Assembly: GCA_022059125.1 (NCBI GenBank)
Contig: JAEUWY010000001.1
Coordinates: forward strand, 3,782,001 to 3,846,000
DNA: 64,000 nt
Direction of reading: 5' to 3'
From: Corynespora cassiicola
Taxonomy: Eukaryota; Ascomycota; Dothideomycetes; Pleosporales; Corynesporascaceae
Each line of letters starts with the position of its first letter. The first letter of the stretch is position 1. A program made the translations under genes and the position numbers. Below the pieces are notes generated by a model. It was not told where the DNA came from and searched no databases. It worked only from the letters and a program-made list of their open reading frames with translations. Below, one piece after another: positions 1 to 11,176 of this stretch.

Positions 1-378
1 CAGCAGCAAGGAATGCCACCGGGTATGCCGCCAGGTTCGCGGACACCTCAGACGTCGGTCCAGCCTGGACTGCCGCCTAACCATCAGTTCATGTCCCCTG
101 CCCTGCAGAACCAGCTCCTCCCCAACGGCCCCATGAACGGCTCGCCCCACCTGATGCAGCAGACGCACACGCCATCACCCGCCTCCCACCCCATGGTCCA
201 TCAGCATAGCCAGCAGTCCAATGCAGCGAGCGTGAACACATCCCCAAACGTCAGCAACAAGCGACGGAGAAGTACAGCCAAAATAGAAGGTGACGACGGC
301 GGCGGTGACATGAACGGTGCTCCCAAGGTCAAGCAGAGCCCACGGGTGGGGCAGAACAAGAGAGTAAAGGGCAACTAA
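1..378 (+). CDS. C-terminus of a Q/N-rich regulator, LIM-domain-binding (PtaB-like); 5' truncated
   Basis: The reading frame is open from the first base and stops at 376-378, so only the last 125 or so residues are in the window. The visible part is rich in Pro, Gln, Asn and Met, with short blocks such as NTSPNVSNKRRRST and a basic tail ending KRVKGN. I recall this pattern (NTSPNVS followed by KRRR-S-T-K and a KxSPR block) from the C-termini of fungal LIM-domain-binding proteins of the PtaB/Ldb type, which act in the nucleus with Som1/Flo8-like factors in adhesion and development. No folded domain lies in the window, so the name rests on tail resemblance only. The basic cluster may be a nuclear localisation signal. 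Any Q-rich transcription cofactor is the alternative. Confidence 0.5.
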   Translation, partial: QQQGMPPGMPPGSRTPQTSVQPGLPPNHQFMSPALQNQLLPNGPMNGSPHLMQQTHTPSPASHPMVHQHSQQSNAASVNTSPNVSNKRRRSTAKIEGDDGGGDMNGAPKVKQSPRVGQNKRVKGN

Positions 379-2308
379 AGAGGGAAAAAAGGTTCTGAAA
401 CTGGCGTTTATATACCCTTTTTCTAGTTCTCTTTTTTTCTATTTTTACTTGCTGCTGTTTTGCTCTCTTGTGCGTGTGTGTAAAAAAAGGGATGCCGGAT
501 GCCGCCCCCCCAACCTCCCCACCTCTGGCTCTGTTCGACTTGTCTAGCATTTTCACGTTTCCCGGGAATCGAGTCCTTTGACCTCGTCATATATTTTTTG
601 TATAGCGCGGCGTTGTACGTTTTTCATTTTTATTATCTTTCCCCACATCAATCTCTCTCATCCTGTTTTATCGGACTGCTTGTTTACCCCATTTGGATTT
701 TTTTTTGAAGACCGAACATTCTAGGTTTTTGGCCAAAGGGGAAGAAGAAGAGGGCGAGCGAGCATGTCATATACGCCCAGCCTTTTTTGCCGTTTGTGGG
801 GGGTGGAACCCCTGCGTGACGGAAAGGCTGTGTGGTGAGAAGGTTTTGGGCGAGAGAATCATGGAACATTGTTTTTCGAGATCATATACTCCGACGTGTT
901 CTATTTCTCGTTGTTGTTTTTTTATGGCGGTGCCCCCCGGAAGGTGTATGAGAGGAGGGGTTGGGAAGTAATAGAGAGTGAGAATTGGGCAGGGGATTAC
1001 TAACGTGAGATGGAGTTTTGACATGTGCACGCGAAATATATGGCCGATGTTCTTGTTCTCCCTCTTTTTTTTCCGACGAGCAAATTTGCCGCACCCGCTC
1101 CCCGACCGCCCTTTGTAGAGTGTTGGGTGCTTTTTGTTTGCTCGAGTTTGGCCTCAAGATGAGAGACGCTCAGTCTGGTGGAGGTTCAAAGTTGATGGGG
1201 GCTGGCCTTGCCGGACTGCTATTAGGCTGTCTGTTTCTCACTTTCTGTCCTGTTTTTTTTTCTTCTGGGCGGCTAATTTGTCCTTGTCTCCTCTCTTTTT
1301 TTTTCCTCAATGCGGTTGTTTGCGAGTCTTGCGGTTTTTTGTCGATGTTATCTCTGTTTGGGGGGTTCCCAGAGGGGCGTTTGGAGTTTTGGAAGGGGCG
1401 CGATGGTAGTCTATCTGTCTGTTCGTCCTGGGGGAAAAAGATGGGGAGAAGGGGAGGATTAGTAGGAAATGGATGCTTCTTCACGTGTTCAGTTGTGTGT
1501 GCTTTGCTTTAATGTGATGCACCTTGTGTTCTGCGTTTTGCTGCCCTAAGTATGTGTGTGTGTGCCAGTGAGGCTGGGTGGCTGGGGTTGCTGTATTGCT
1601 GTGGGTTGTATATGAGGGATGGACGGGGCTTGGGTTGACATGTAAATGGACGTGCTTCAAGAAGGGCCCTGTTGATTATTTTAGGCATATGGGCATTTGG
1701 ATTGGAGATAAACTAAGATATCAGGACTTTATAGTGTCTCTTGGTGCTTGTTCAAATTAACTTTTAGTTCTTGCCAAATGTGCAAGATTGACGTATAGCG
1801 TGTCGAAAGGCTGACATAAACATGGCACATTCAAAATTTGCCCCCTCTAGCAATCTTCAAGCCTCGTATACATCTTCTATGATTGCTTCGATTTCCTAGT
1901 ATGCCCCGTCGTCAGGACGATAATATTCTTTATTTTGCAAATTTTTCCATTAAATAGCCAAGATATGTACTGGATGGGACCAACAGCCAATGCTGTCTTC
2001 GAGCTGCTTGCGGACAGGCCAAGAGAGCGGCACAGGCAGGCACATGCACGGCTCGCCTGGCGCATATAGTCGCGCCTGTGGTTCAATGTTGTACTATTTT
2101 CAACAGTCATTTTCATTGCGTCGCACCAACTCAGGTCAGGCCATCTGTTGCTCTTTGCAATCTGGAAAACGCGTCATACGTATGTGAGTCACCCATCAGT
2201 CCTATTGACATTCGTGAGTTTGGACCTCAACCAATATCCAGGGAACTCAAATAGTGCTGTCTACGATCTTTTCTAAACACGTTTTGTAAATTAGAGCGTC
2301 TTTGAAAG
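379..2308. other. Intergenic; 3' flank of the first gene and P450 promoter
   Basis: No gene could be supported here. The first 1.3 kb is T- and G-rich with many poly-T and GT runs, including a TG microsatellite near 1552-1563, and looks like 3' UTR and downstream flank. The open frames seen, including one of 164 codons at 1018-1512, are low-complexity and have no recognisable protein features. Confidence 0.6.
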
Positions 2309-4107
2309 ATGGAGCAGATATTTCTGTTCTTGTTGGTGTCCATTTTGCTTACTGGGGGCTTGACGAAACTCCTCATTTGTTACAAACAACGAATGGTAAG
2401 CACATATCTAGATGGCTGCAGTGACGCTGCTAAATCAAGTTAGGCAGACCGAGCTATAGGTCGTAGTTATGGCTGTCTTCCCGCCCCCCGACTCCCTAAC
2501 CACAGACCGTTTGGCGTCGATCGTCTGGAGCAAATATTTAGAGCAGATGCCGAATCACGCTTGATGGAGCTATTTCTATTCCACTTTCGTCAGACAGGAA
2601 ATACACTGGAGCAGAAATTTCTTGGAACAAAGGCTTATGGAACCATAGAGCCGGCCAATCTTGAGGCTATCTTCTCCACTAGGTTCAACGGTACGAATGA
2701 GAACTAAGTGTTTTCAACGACTAAATTCTGATCAGACTTCGGCATGGGACCCCGTCGAGCTGTCACATACCCCATGTTTGGTGATGGCATTTTTACGCAG
2801 GAGGGCTTGGATTGGAAACATTCCCGGGACATGCTGCGACCACAGCTAAACCACAAAAATTACGAGAATCTCGAAGTTTTTCGCGCCGCCGCAGATGATC
2901 TAATTCAGATTATTCACGACAGACATGGCGTGATCGACCTTCAGCCATTATTCTTCCGCCTCACTCTTGACACTACAACAGCATTCCTATTTGGTGAGTC
3001 AATACGAAGCTTAGTCACTCCAGAAAAGGTTGGAGAGCGTACATTCGCGACGGCATTCGATACTGCCCAACAATGGGTCACAAGACGATTCAGGCTCCTT
3101 GATCTTTACTGGCTCGTGGATGGGAGCGTGTTTCGGCGAGCTTGCCGGGATGTGCACGAATTTGCAGACCAAATCATCCATCGTAATCTTTTCTCTGCCC
3201 GATCTGGGAACAAGAATTCAGATAAATATGTGTTCTTTGATGCAATTTCGCAACGTACCACGGATAAATCTGCTCTCCGGGGCCAGATTATCAATCTTCT
3301 AACCGCAGGAAGAGATACTACAGCATGCCTTCTGTCCTGGGCATTGTGAGTGATGATCGCTATTCTCTTTTTTCAGGTGCAATTATTTTCTGACTGAATC
3401 AGCTTTCTGCTCGTACGCCATCCCCAGGTAATGGAGAAGTTACGCGCAGAGATTGCTGCCACATGTGACGGAAACTCAATGTTCAGTCGAGAAGATCTCA
3501 GAAGAATGACCTATCTTCAGAATGTGCTCAAAGAGAGTATGTCTTTGCACTCAGCTTCCGTCTGCAATTTCCTTACTAGTTCATATAGCACTGCGACTCT
3601 ATCCGTCAGTTCCTGTCAACACTCGAACAGCGACGCGAACTACAGTGCTTCCCACAGGAGGTGGTCCGGATAGAAAAGCTCCTGTTCTGATTCCAAAGGG
3701 AAGCGCAGTAGCCTTCAGCGTTTACTCGATGCACAGAAGACCTGACCTTTACGGAATGGATGCCGAGTTGTTCCGCCCAGAAAGATGGGGTGAAGATATG
3801 CCTTTACAGTATGACTCAACAAACTACAAGTGGGGCTACCTTCCATTTCATGGAGGTCCACGTACCTGCCTTGGTAGTAAGTAGTTTTGCTAATCTGACT
3901 ATCTAGACTGTTGATGCTAACGTTATGTGCGCACCATTAGTGGATTTCGCACTTACAGAAGCTGGCTACACAATTGTACGACTTTTCCAGAGCTTTGGGA
4001 TGATCAGGCTTCCCGGGGGAGAAGAAAAAGAACTGGTGGGGGCGGAGAAACAGAAAATGACATTAGTTATATCGATCAAGCAGGGTTGCAATGTTGAAAT
4101 CTCTTAA
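2309..4107 (+). CDS. Cytochrome P450, CYP52-like
   Basis: This is a haem monooxygenase of the microsomal CYP52-like group, whose characterised members hydroxylate alkanes and fatty acids. Six exons close in one frame: 2309-2395, 2444-2690, 2736-3345, 3403-3536, 3589-3876 and 3941-4107, giving 510 residues. The N-terminus is a membrane anchor. Next come the group-typical segments [30 protein letters not shown] and GDGIFTQEG. The I-helix is AGRDTT, the K-helix ETLR, and the haem motif [10 protein letters not shown]. The start is the first ATG ahead of the anchor, and exon 2 begins at 2444 because only that acceptor keeps frame. The gene looks intact. It sits 650 bases upstream of the NACHT gene on the same strand with no obvious functional link. 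The substrate cannot be read from sequence. Confidence 0.9.
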
Positions 4108-4763
4108 CGAGTTGACACGTATGATTTGCTCTTTGCATATGTCGACAGTTGTTCCCAGTGGATCAATTCATTATTATTCAGCCATCTTACCAAAATTTGT
4201 GTATAATGTACTGCGTTTTCCTAGATAAGCATCTGATTAATCGTGCTGAGCATTGTCTCTCTGAAACACCCTGACACTGTTGTCTACTCTAATGTGCGAT
4301 TTTCTTCAAAATCTAGGGTTTCGCTTGAAACTCAAAAAGATAAAGGGCTAAATATGCATAAAAAAGGAAAATACCCATGAAGAGCAGAGCTTCAGACGCT
4401 AGACTTTTGTTGTTTCTCTATCGCCTTTGTTGTTGGTGAGTTCTCTGTGAAAGATTTCCTTTAAGAACTGGTTGATTAATTAGTGGGTACGAAATAAACT
4501 AATTTATGAGCGTTCATATTTCCGCCCGATGGCTTTGTGCGCATGGTTCCGACATGATAAGCTGGGTAACATTGTCTTGACCGATCAGCTAGCACAGCCC
4601 CGCACAATGCGTTGCACAGCCACAGCCTTGGAAGACCAGCCCCGCACATCATGTCATCAACTCCCAACCTCTTGATGTCCTTTTTTCTGTCTGACTTTAT
4701 CCATTCAGTTGGTAAAATACCTCGCTCGAATGAAACATAGATCACGAACACTCTAGTGTTGCC
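4108..4763. other. Intergenic spacer
   Basis: This is AT-rich spacer between the P450 stop and the short first exon of the NACHT gene. I see no supported gene; the 111-codon minus-strand frame at 4476-4811 overlaps the NACHT 5' end and has no recognisable features. Confidence 0.6.
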
Positions 4764-7700
4764 ATGTCGAGTGAAGATAGGTAATCTACAAAGGTTTCTT
4801 GCCAACCTCATATTATCTACTGATACCTATGATGTAGAGAGCCTACCGTTTTCGAAGAAGCTATCAAAACTTTTGACAAGACCTTCACAGAACAGGAGAA
4901 AAAGGAGTTCTCTGCATTTGAGAATGTTAAGATGATGAAAGACTACGTACTTGCGAAGGCAAAAGAACATGATGTCTTTGCTCAGGGACCTTTCCGACAA
5001 TTCTATGAGAGGATTACTGCACTTTCAAATTCGCTCAAACCCTATTTTGCTATCATTACAGCCTTTGTCCAATCTGATCCCCGTATCGCTGGCTTATTGT
5101 GGGGATCGTTACTACTTGTGTTCAAGGTATGCCCCGGCAACTAATTATAGCATCTAGCGCTTCTGATATATGAGAACAGCTAAGCGAGAACTACTCCTCC
5201 TTTCTCGACAAATTCAATGCATTGTTAGATTCAATCTGCATTGAACTCTCGATATTCACTCGTCGAGTCGGCATGTTGAATCAATGGAATATTTATGTCG
5301 AGAAAAGACTAGCAAAGCCGAACCACCCAACCAATGGTCAACTGTTCAAGGCGCTATCAGATCTTTATACTGACTTGATAGACATGTGTAGATATGTCAT
5401 ATCGTTATTGACTACTCCTAGTACGTAATTATTATCTTCATGAGGGAAGGTGCAACTGATCTATAAGCAGAAGTGGTTCAGCGTCTGAAGCTTAGGGCAA
5501 AGCTGGCATGGAAGCCTTTTGACGAGCATTTCAGCCAATTTTTAACCAGAATGAATCGTCATAAGACAGTTTTAGAACTTGAACTGGAAGCAATGTCTGA
5601 GGAAAGGTGCATTACTGTATACGAAGAGATCGAGAAAGATGCCAGCAGAGCTCGAAAGCGAGGCGAAGATATAATGCACAACTTAGAGCGTATGTACAGA
5701 AATATACGCAAACATGGTTATTAATAATGATGTCTGGAAAGGAACCAAAGTTGAAGATTTAAAATCTTGGCTCAATTCGCCTCCCTGGTAGGCAGCTTTG
5801 GAAGTAGCAAATCTCAAGCGGTCTCCTGGCACTACCTCCTGGATCTTAGACTCTGCGGAGTACAAAAGATGGCAAGGAAATTCTACGGTTGATTTGACAG
5901 ATAAGGGCTCCAGCGGTCTATCAAGTTCTTCCGGCGACGGTCATCTACTTGTTTTGCAAGGTAAGGCATTGTGCTATTCTGGAAAATACGCCAAGCTGAT
6001 TGACAGCAAAACCTGGTTATGGTAAAACTGTATTGTGCGCAACAATAACGGAGCACTGCAAATCCCAAAACAGAGCTAATAGATCAACTGCATTTTATTT
6101 CTTCGACCAACGGGACGAGGCAGCTGCTGTCTCAAGCTCGGCTTTTCGTGCCGTTGTAACACAATTGCTTCATCATCACCGAAACAGCCGCGTAGCAACC
6201 GACCTAGCTATGGTGATGAAATATTCAAAAGGCTCTGGTCAGATAAAGGCTTCTGATTCTGAAACAAAAGAACTTTTAGCGCTCTACCTTGAACATTTCC
6301 CTGGAACTTTTCTAATCTTCGATGGAATTGACGAATGCAAAGACTACGATCGGTTTCTTCAGGATCTGGATGTCTTAACTATCGGCAAGACTTGCAAAGT
6401 TCTATTGAGTTGTCGTCCAACAATCTCATTTGACGGCATTCTACGAGATTTTGGGAGAGAACACGTTCCTCTTGATGAGGTATCTAAATTACAAGATATA
6501 GAGCGATACGTTCGGCCCGAAATTCAACGCCTATTTGACGAAAATGAACTGGATGAAACGGAATCATTAGATGAGATTGTCAGCCAAATTTCGCGACGCT
6601 CCAATTCCATGTTCCTTTGGGCAAACCTTATGGTCACATACTTGCGATCGGATTTCTTGACACCGGAAGATCGACATGAGGCAATATCCGAGCTCAATAC
6701 ATTCGAAGACTTGGATGACATATATGTCGGAATTCTTCAACGTCTTAGAACGATTTGCAAAGGCGCAAAAGCATGGAACAACGTCGAACGCTTGTTTCAG
6801 TGGGTCTATATGAGCATCCGGCCATTGCAGCAAAGTGAACTCAAGGTTGCACTCGCCATCGATGTTGGAAAGCCTATCTCAAAGCGTCGGTATATTGCCA
6901 AATTTCCGTCAGCATTGATGAAAATGTCTGGCGCCCTAATCGAAACTACCGCAGATAAAACAGTCCGTTTTATTCATCTATCGGTAAAGGAGTTCTTCAC
7001 TGAATCGGCAAAACGTTCTCTTCCACTCATGCTTTTTCCCCACATAGTCCATGCGTCAATTGCAGTGGATTGTCTCTCTTATATCTTGCACTGCATTCCT
7101 GGAGAGCCTCTTAGTGGAAATTCGGCAAACAAAGCCACTGTTCCACAACTAATGAAAGAATATCCCATGTCCTTATACGCAACACAACATTGGGCTTGGC
7201 ATGCACACCAGGCTGTGACCTCAGCAGATTCAAGGCATCACAGATATGATCAATCACGAAATGCTCTCATTACTATGATCAAGGAATTCTTCTCCTCAAA
7301 ATTCGCTGTTTCAGTCTGGACTGAAGCGTCCTGGACCTTCGGAGCACCACCACAGCTGTACGGACTCTCTATAAATGAGCTCAAAGATATTTTGGTGCCA
7401 TTTCGGCATGACCTTTTACGTTTGGAAAAACAATGGGGATATTTACTACAAGACACACCCAATGAGATATGGAACTCCAGCATTCCAGCATTCATGCAAT
7501 CAAGATTTTGGGTTGAAACCGGCAATACCCGTGTGATATCTCTGAAAGTAGAAACAACCGATGCATCTAGTCTGTTTGGGTTAGACGGTCAACCAAAACC
7601 TATAACTGTTGCTTCAGAAAATTCTTCAGACGGATCAAGAGTTGGTATCATTCAAGTTACACCATGCAGGTGAGTGTTCTTGGACGAACAGTTGAATCAG

Positions 7701-9160
7701 GCTAATTCTTCGAAGACTATTTGAAAAGCTATCTTGTCAAGGAAAGCATAGTATCTTACAGTGCAGTAGACATTGGATGATGAACTATAGCATTGTGAGG
7801 ATCCAGGATCAGAAATGTCTCTTGTCAGTGAACTACGAGTTGCCCGCGGATAATGTCTTCATCATAAACCAAAGAGCTTCTCGGTCTGCATCAACCCGTT
7901 TTCCATTTCCGACAACCATTTCAAGAGATTTACACCATGTGGCAATACTCGGATGCATATTGAGGTTAGTTCCTGAGTCCATCAACCCTCTGGAGATTTC
8001 ATATGCCATTTATTATCAAAACCTCATCTTCCTTAAGGAATCGCGAGAAAGCAACTCAGATCCCGAAATATCGTTTTTTTCCCAGAGTATCAAAATTTCA
8101 GATCTGTCATTAGAGGGAAACAACGAAGACGACTGGTACCAAACCAAGTTCTCTCCTAGCGGGAAGTATTTTCTTGCGGTTAGAGGCCCCATGAAATTTG
8201 GAACTAAAGAAAGTATCTACAAAGAGTGGCACCTGTCAGTATATGGCGATTCAAGCTTGTCAGACGCACAGCCAAATTTCCAATGTCTGGGAAAGAAGAC
8301 TACAAGGGCATTCTCCGCCGCGGATAGGAATTTTATCTTCCACCCATCTGAGCCTGTTCTCGCAATATCGAGACTTGGTAACGTTATACTGTGGTATTTT
8401 GGGACGGAAAGTAAGGTCATTCTAAAAAAGATTGGGCTACGAGTTTACTGAACAAGAGACAGATCCAAGAACACATGTGGTCGCAGATCAACCGCTTACT
8501 CAAATGCAATTCTCAGACTCTGGGGATCTTCTTCTTGGAAGAACCGTCTCTGGAGGCTTTTGTAAGGGGAAACGTCCGGTAGATGACGTCTCGAAAAGCA
8601 AAATGATAGCGATCCCTTTCACTTACCGATTGGGTAGTATTCAGAGCATGTCTCATTCCGAGGTAGTAGGTGGTCCAGAAGCAGCAACGGAACATAGCCT
8701 CGATCTGGTCCTTCGCACCACCGGCCAAGTACGCTCCAACCTTAACAATAATCTTCCATCAGTTGTGAGAGCCAATGAGCCCGTCATCACCTGTTCCAAT
8801 GGTAAAAAGACGGTTTCTTTACTCGAACAGAATGATTCTGAAATTATATTTCACCAAATGGAAGAAAACGGAGATGCGGCAAGGCACAGTCTGTCTCGAA
8901 CACCTTTTTGTTCCGAATTACTAGCTTCAAGATCCGCGCTAGTAGCACTTCCCCTGACCCCGGGTGAAGATAATAGGCAACGTATCAGCATCATTTTGAA
9001 CAAGGAGGAGCAAGACACATATGATTCCACCCAGGTGGAAGAAGTTCAGCTCCCGTTGTTGATCACGAAAACAGTGGATTCCATAACTACAGCTCGTGGA
9101 AAACGATCAAGCAATTTTCTTGAGTCTAGTGAAGAGAAGCGAAAAAGGATCGGTTGGTGA
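4764..9160 (+). CDS. NLR-like STAND protein: DUF7708-type N-domain, NACHT, WD40-like C-terminus; possible nonsense codon
   Basis: The model resembles fungal NLR/STAND proteins linked to non-self recognition and programmed cell death. Exons are 4764-4780, 4838-5126, 5180-5420, 5471-5689, 5742- or 5796-5960, 6007-7669, 7767-8410 and 8457- or 8463-9160. All junctions agree in phase, giving about 1,310-1,330 residues. The N-terminal part (SNSLKPYF, AFVQSDPRI, LLWGSL) matches the DUF7708 type. The NACHT domain starts at 6007 with AKPGYGKTV as Walker A and LIFDGIDEC as Walker B near 6312-6338, followed by LLSCRPT. In the C-terminus, FSPSGKYFLA, NVILWYF and FSDSGDLLLG look like worn WD40 blades. Two oddities stand out. 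With the shorter intron 4, an in-frame TAG falls at 5789-5791. The first Walker A glycine is alanine, encoded across a splice junction. The locus could be a functional gene, a splice-rescued allele or a recent pseudogene. Confidence 0.8.
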
Positions 9161-10201
9161 TAATATCTTTCTGGTTTCTCAATTTGTGCAGAACTTGGTA
9201 CATCTACATGTAACAAGAAGAAAATTGACCGGCGGCGGGTGGAGAAGAGACGTTTCCTTGCATCTACTCAAATTTTAGAAGGGCCAACGCAGGGCCTTAA
9301 ATCCATCGATTGCCGCCCTTCACAAATTTTTACAGTATTGCTCCATGTGACTCCTTCATCCTTTTGTGCATTTCTGAAAAAGACCCTCCCATAAAAAATC
9401 GCGGCCAATTGCAATTTGAAGTCGTGATGGATGGGTTCAACGCTGGTTCGATACGAAACAAATTGGCAGACGTTGACAAACACTGGTGTTGGTTCTATTG
9501 ATAAAGGAGCATTGCAGGCCTAAGTTAAATTAACAACGGGTATATTACATCTCTCGAGCGACCCAATTGGTGTAATGTGTGGTATTTTCACCATATTGAA
9601 GCCTGATTTTAAAGAAATGAACTTCAAGAGAGCAGCTAGATCTGAAGACTGAAAACTGGAGGCCTGATAGTAGGAAAAGTCTTTTCTCTGTCGAAGCGAT
9701 GCATAAAAGGGCCCCTTTCAAAAGCTTCTAATCATACTCTGGTAGATCTAAAGACGTCAAAAATCGATACTGTACGATTGTATTTTAGTGCAACTCTTTT
9801 AGGGGAGGAAGCACGCTATGTTTGCAGGTTACAAATCTAGTCTAAAAAAGCAACTTATGCCTTAAAGACATTAGAACAGATAAGGGAGGCAAATCAATAG
9901 CGCACATAATACTTTAGTACTTAAATTTAATTATTTAGAAATGAGCGGAATTGCCTGACTAAGGCGAGCGGATGACAGCTGATGGACTCGGCCGAACGTC
10001 GGCCACGCTAAACTTTCTATAACTAATGCCACACGCCTGCCCCACCAACAAAAAAACAAGTGACCTGGAGGTTCAGTGCGTGTGGAGAGAATAATGCTCC
10101 TTCTATGCGAACGAAAGGAATAGTTGTTGTAGCGATGGTCCTAGAGGTACTTGCTGCGATTCCGGCGATGTTTTCTCCCTCGCACCGTACCAAAAAAAAA
10201 C
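9161..10201. other. AT-rich spacer downstream of the NACHT gene
   Basis: Nothing protein-coding could be supported. The stretch is AT-rich and ends in the A-rich tract beside the 5S gene. It may include the 3' UTR of the NACHT gene. Confidence 0.55.
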
Positions 10202-10208
10202 AAAAAAA
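10202..10208 (-). terminator. Pol III T-run terminator of the 5S gene
   Basis: A run of seven A on the plus strand reads as seven T at the 3' end of the minus-strand 5S gene, as expected for RNA polymerase III termination. A second A-run follows at about 10191-10199. Confidence 0.75.
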
Positions 10209-10326
10209 CATACGACAGCGGGTATTCGCTAGTGGTCACCCACCTAACTACTAATCCACCGGTACTGTGCTTGTATATGGCTGAGCGGACGGGAAGCCTA
10301 ATTTTCACAGTCCTATGGTCGTATGT
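10208..10326 (-). rRNA. 5S ribosomal RNA (solitary copy)
   Basis: The minus strand reads ACATACGACCATAGG at the 5' end, then GGCTTCCCGTCCGCTCAGCC, TAGTAGTTAGGTGGGTGACC and ACTAGCGAATACCCG, and ends GTCGTATGT. These are the landmark segments of fungal 5S rRNA in the right order. The length is 119 bases, the usual size. The terminal stem ACATACGAC/GTCGTATGT pairs fully, and the inner GGACTGTG and CACAGT-A-CC arms also pair. The internal promoter region (box A to box C) is intact and a T-run follows. A single dispersed copy away from the rDNA is normal for filamentous ascomycetes. Several bases differ from the consensus I remember, but the pairings are kept, so I favour a functional gene over a pseudogene. 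Confidence 0.9.
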
Positions 10327-11176
10327 GATATTAGAGACCAATTTGTAATAATATAACCCATATTAATAGCTAGTCATGAATGATCATTGCATGGGCGAAA
10401 TATGATATACGTTCAAGCCCTACAGTTCTAGCTAACAAAGAAAACATCTATACAAGCTAGTTATCTGCCACACTCTTCTAAAGCTATCCAGCGCAGGGTG
10501 ACCAGTTGCCAACTCTTGCCACAGCACGCTTATCACACAAGTATATGTGCAACCAGGCTCCTCCAAAGGGTTCCACATTCAACCATAGACATTCAAGTAT
10601 GAAGCTTCCTTTCCGCTCATTCCGAAGATACCTAGCTAATAAAAACCCGTAATGAAAATCATAAAGCTGACTCACCAAGACTTGGCCTATCGCTAATAGA
10701 GAGCCTATGATAGTTGCTATAGGCCTAGGTAGCTGCAATCGAAGCCTTCTACAAGCAAATTATTTCTCTTCAGTATACTTATGTGTTAATAAAGATACCC
10801 CGTTAATACAAAAGTCTTCTTGCAGCTCTTATGATACTTGTTTCCACAGCTACTGTCGGGGGAGGAACACAGGTGGAATTGGAGAGCCGGAAGATAATTG
10901 CCTTACAAAACTGCCAATCGCACCAATGGCTCACTTTTAAATCAATACGATGGAACAATCTAAGGCCTTTACTTATCCGAACGATTCGGGTGGATATAGA
11001 TTATTGGATAGAACACAACATTTCTGACTTGGAAAGAGTGCTAGCTACCAACTGAAGATGTCACCAGTTCTTGTTCGCACGTATCTGAAAATATCAAAGA
11101 TATATATAATTGTAACATGTGCACTCTACGATATACATATGAATAAAGATGGAATTAAATCAGTTGATTATTAAAT
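10327..11176. other. AT-rich spacer with a possible relic reading frame
   Basis: No gene could be supported. A 74-codon plus frame at 10831-11055 reads like protein (it contains NNLRPLLIRTIRVDIDYW). It has no family signature, and neighbouring frames are broken by stops. The TA-rich composition would fit a decayed element or gene relic, but I cannot assign it. Confidence 0.35.

Noticed and set aside
1018..1512. 164-codon plus frame in the 3' flank of the first gene
   Set aside because: Composition is dominated by Phe, Cys, Gly and Leu from T/G-rich sequence, with no domain and no intron support.
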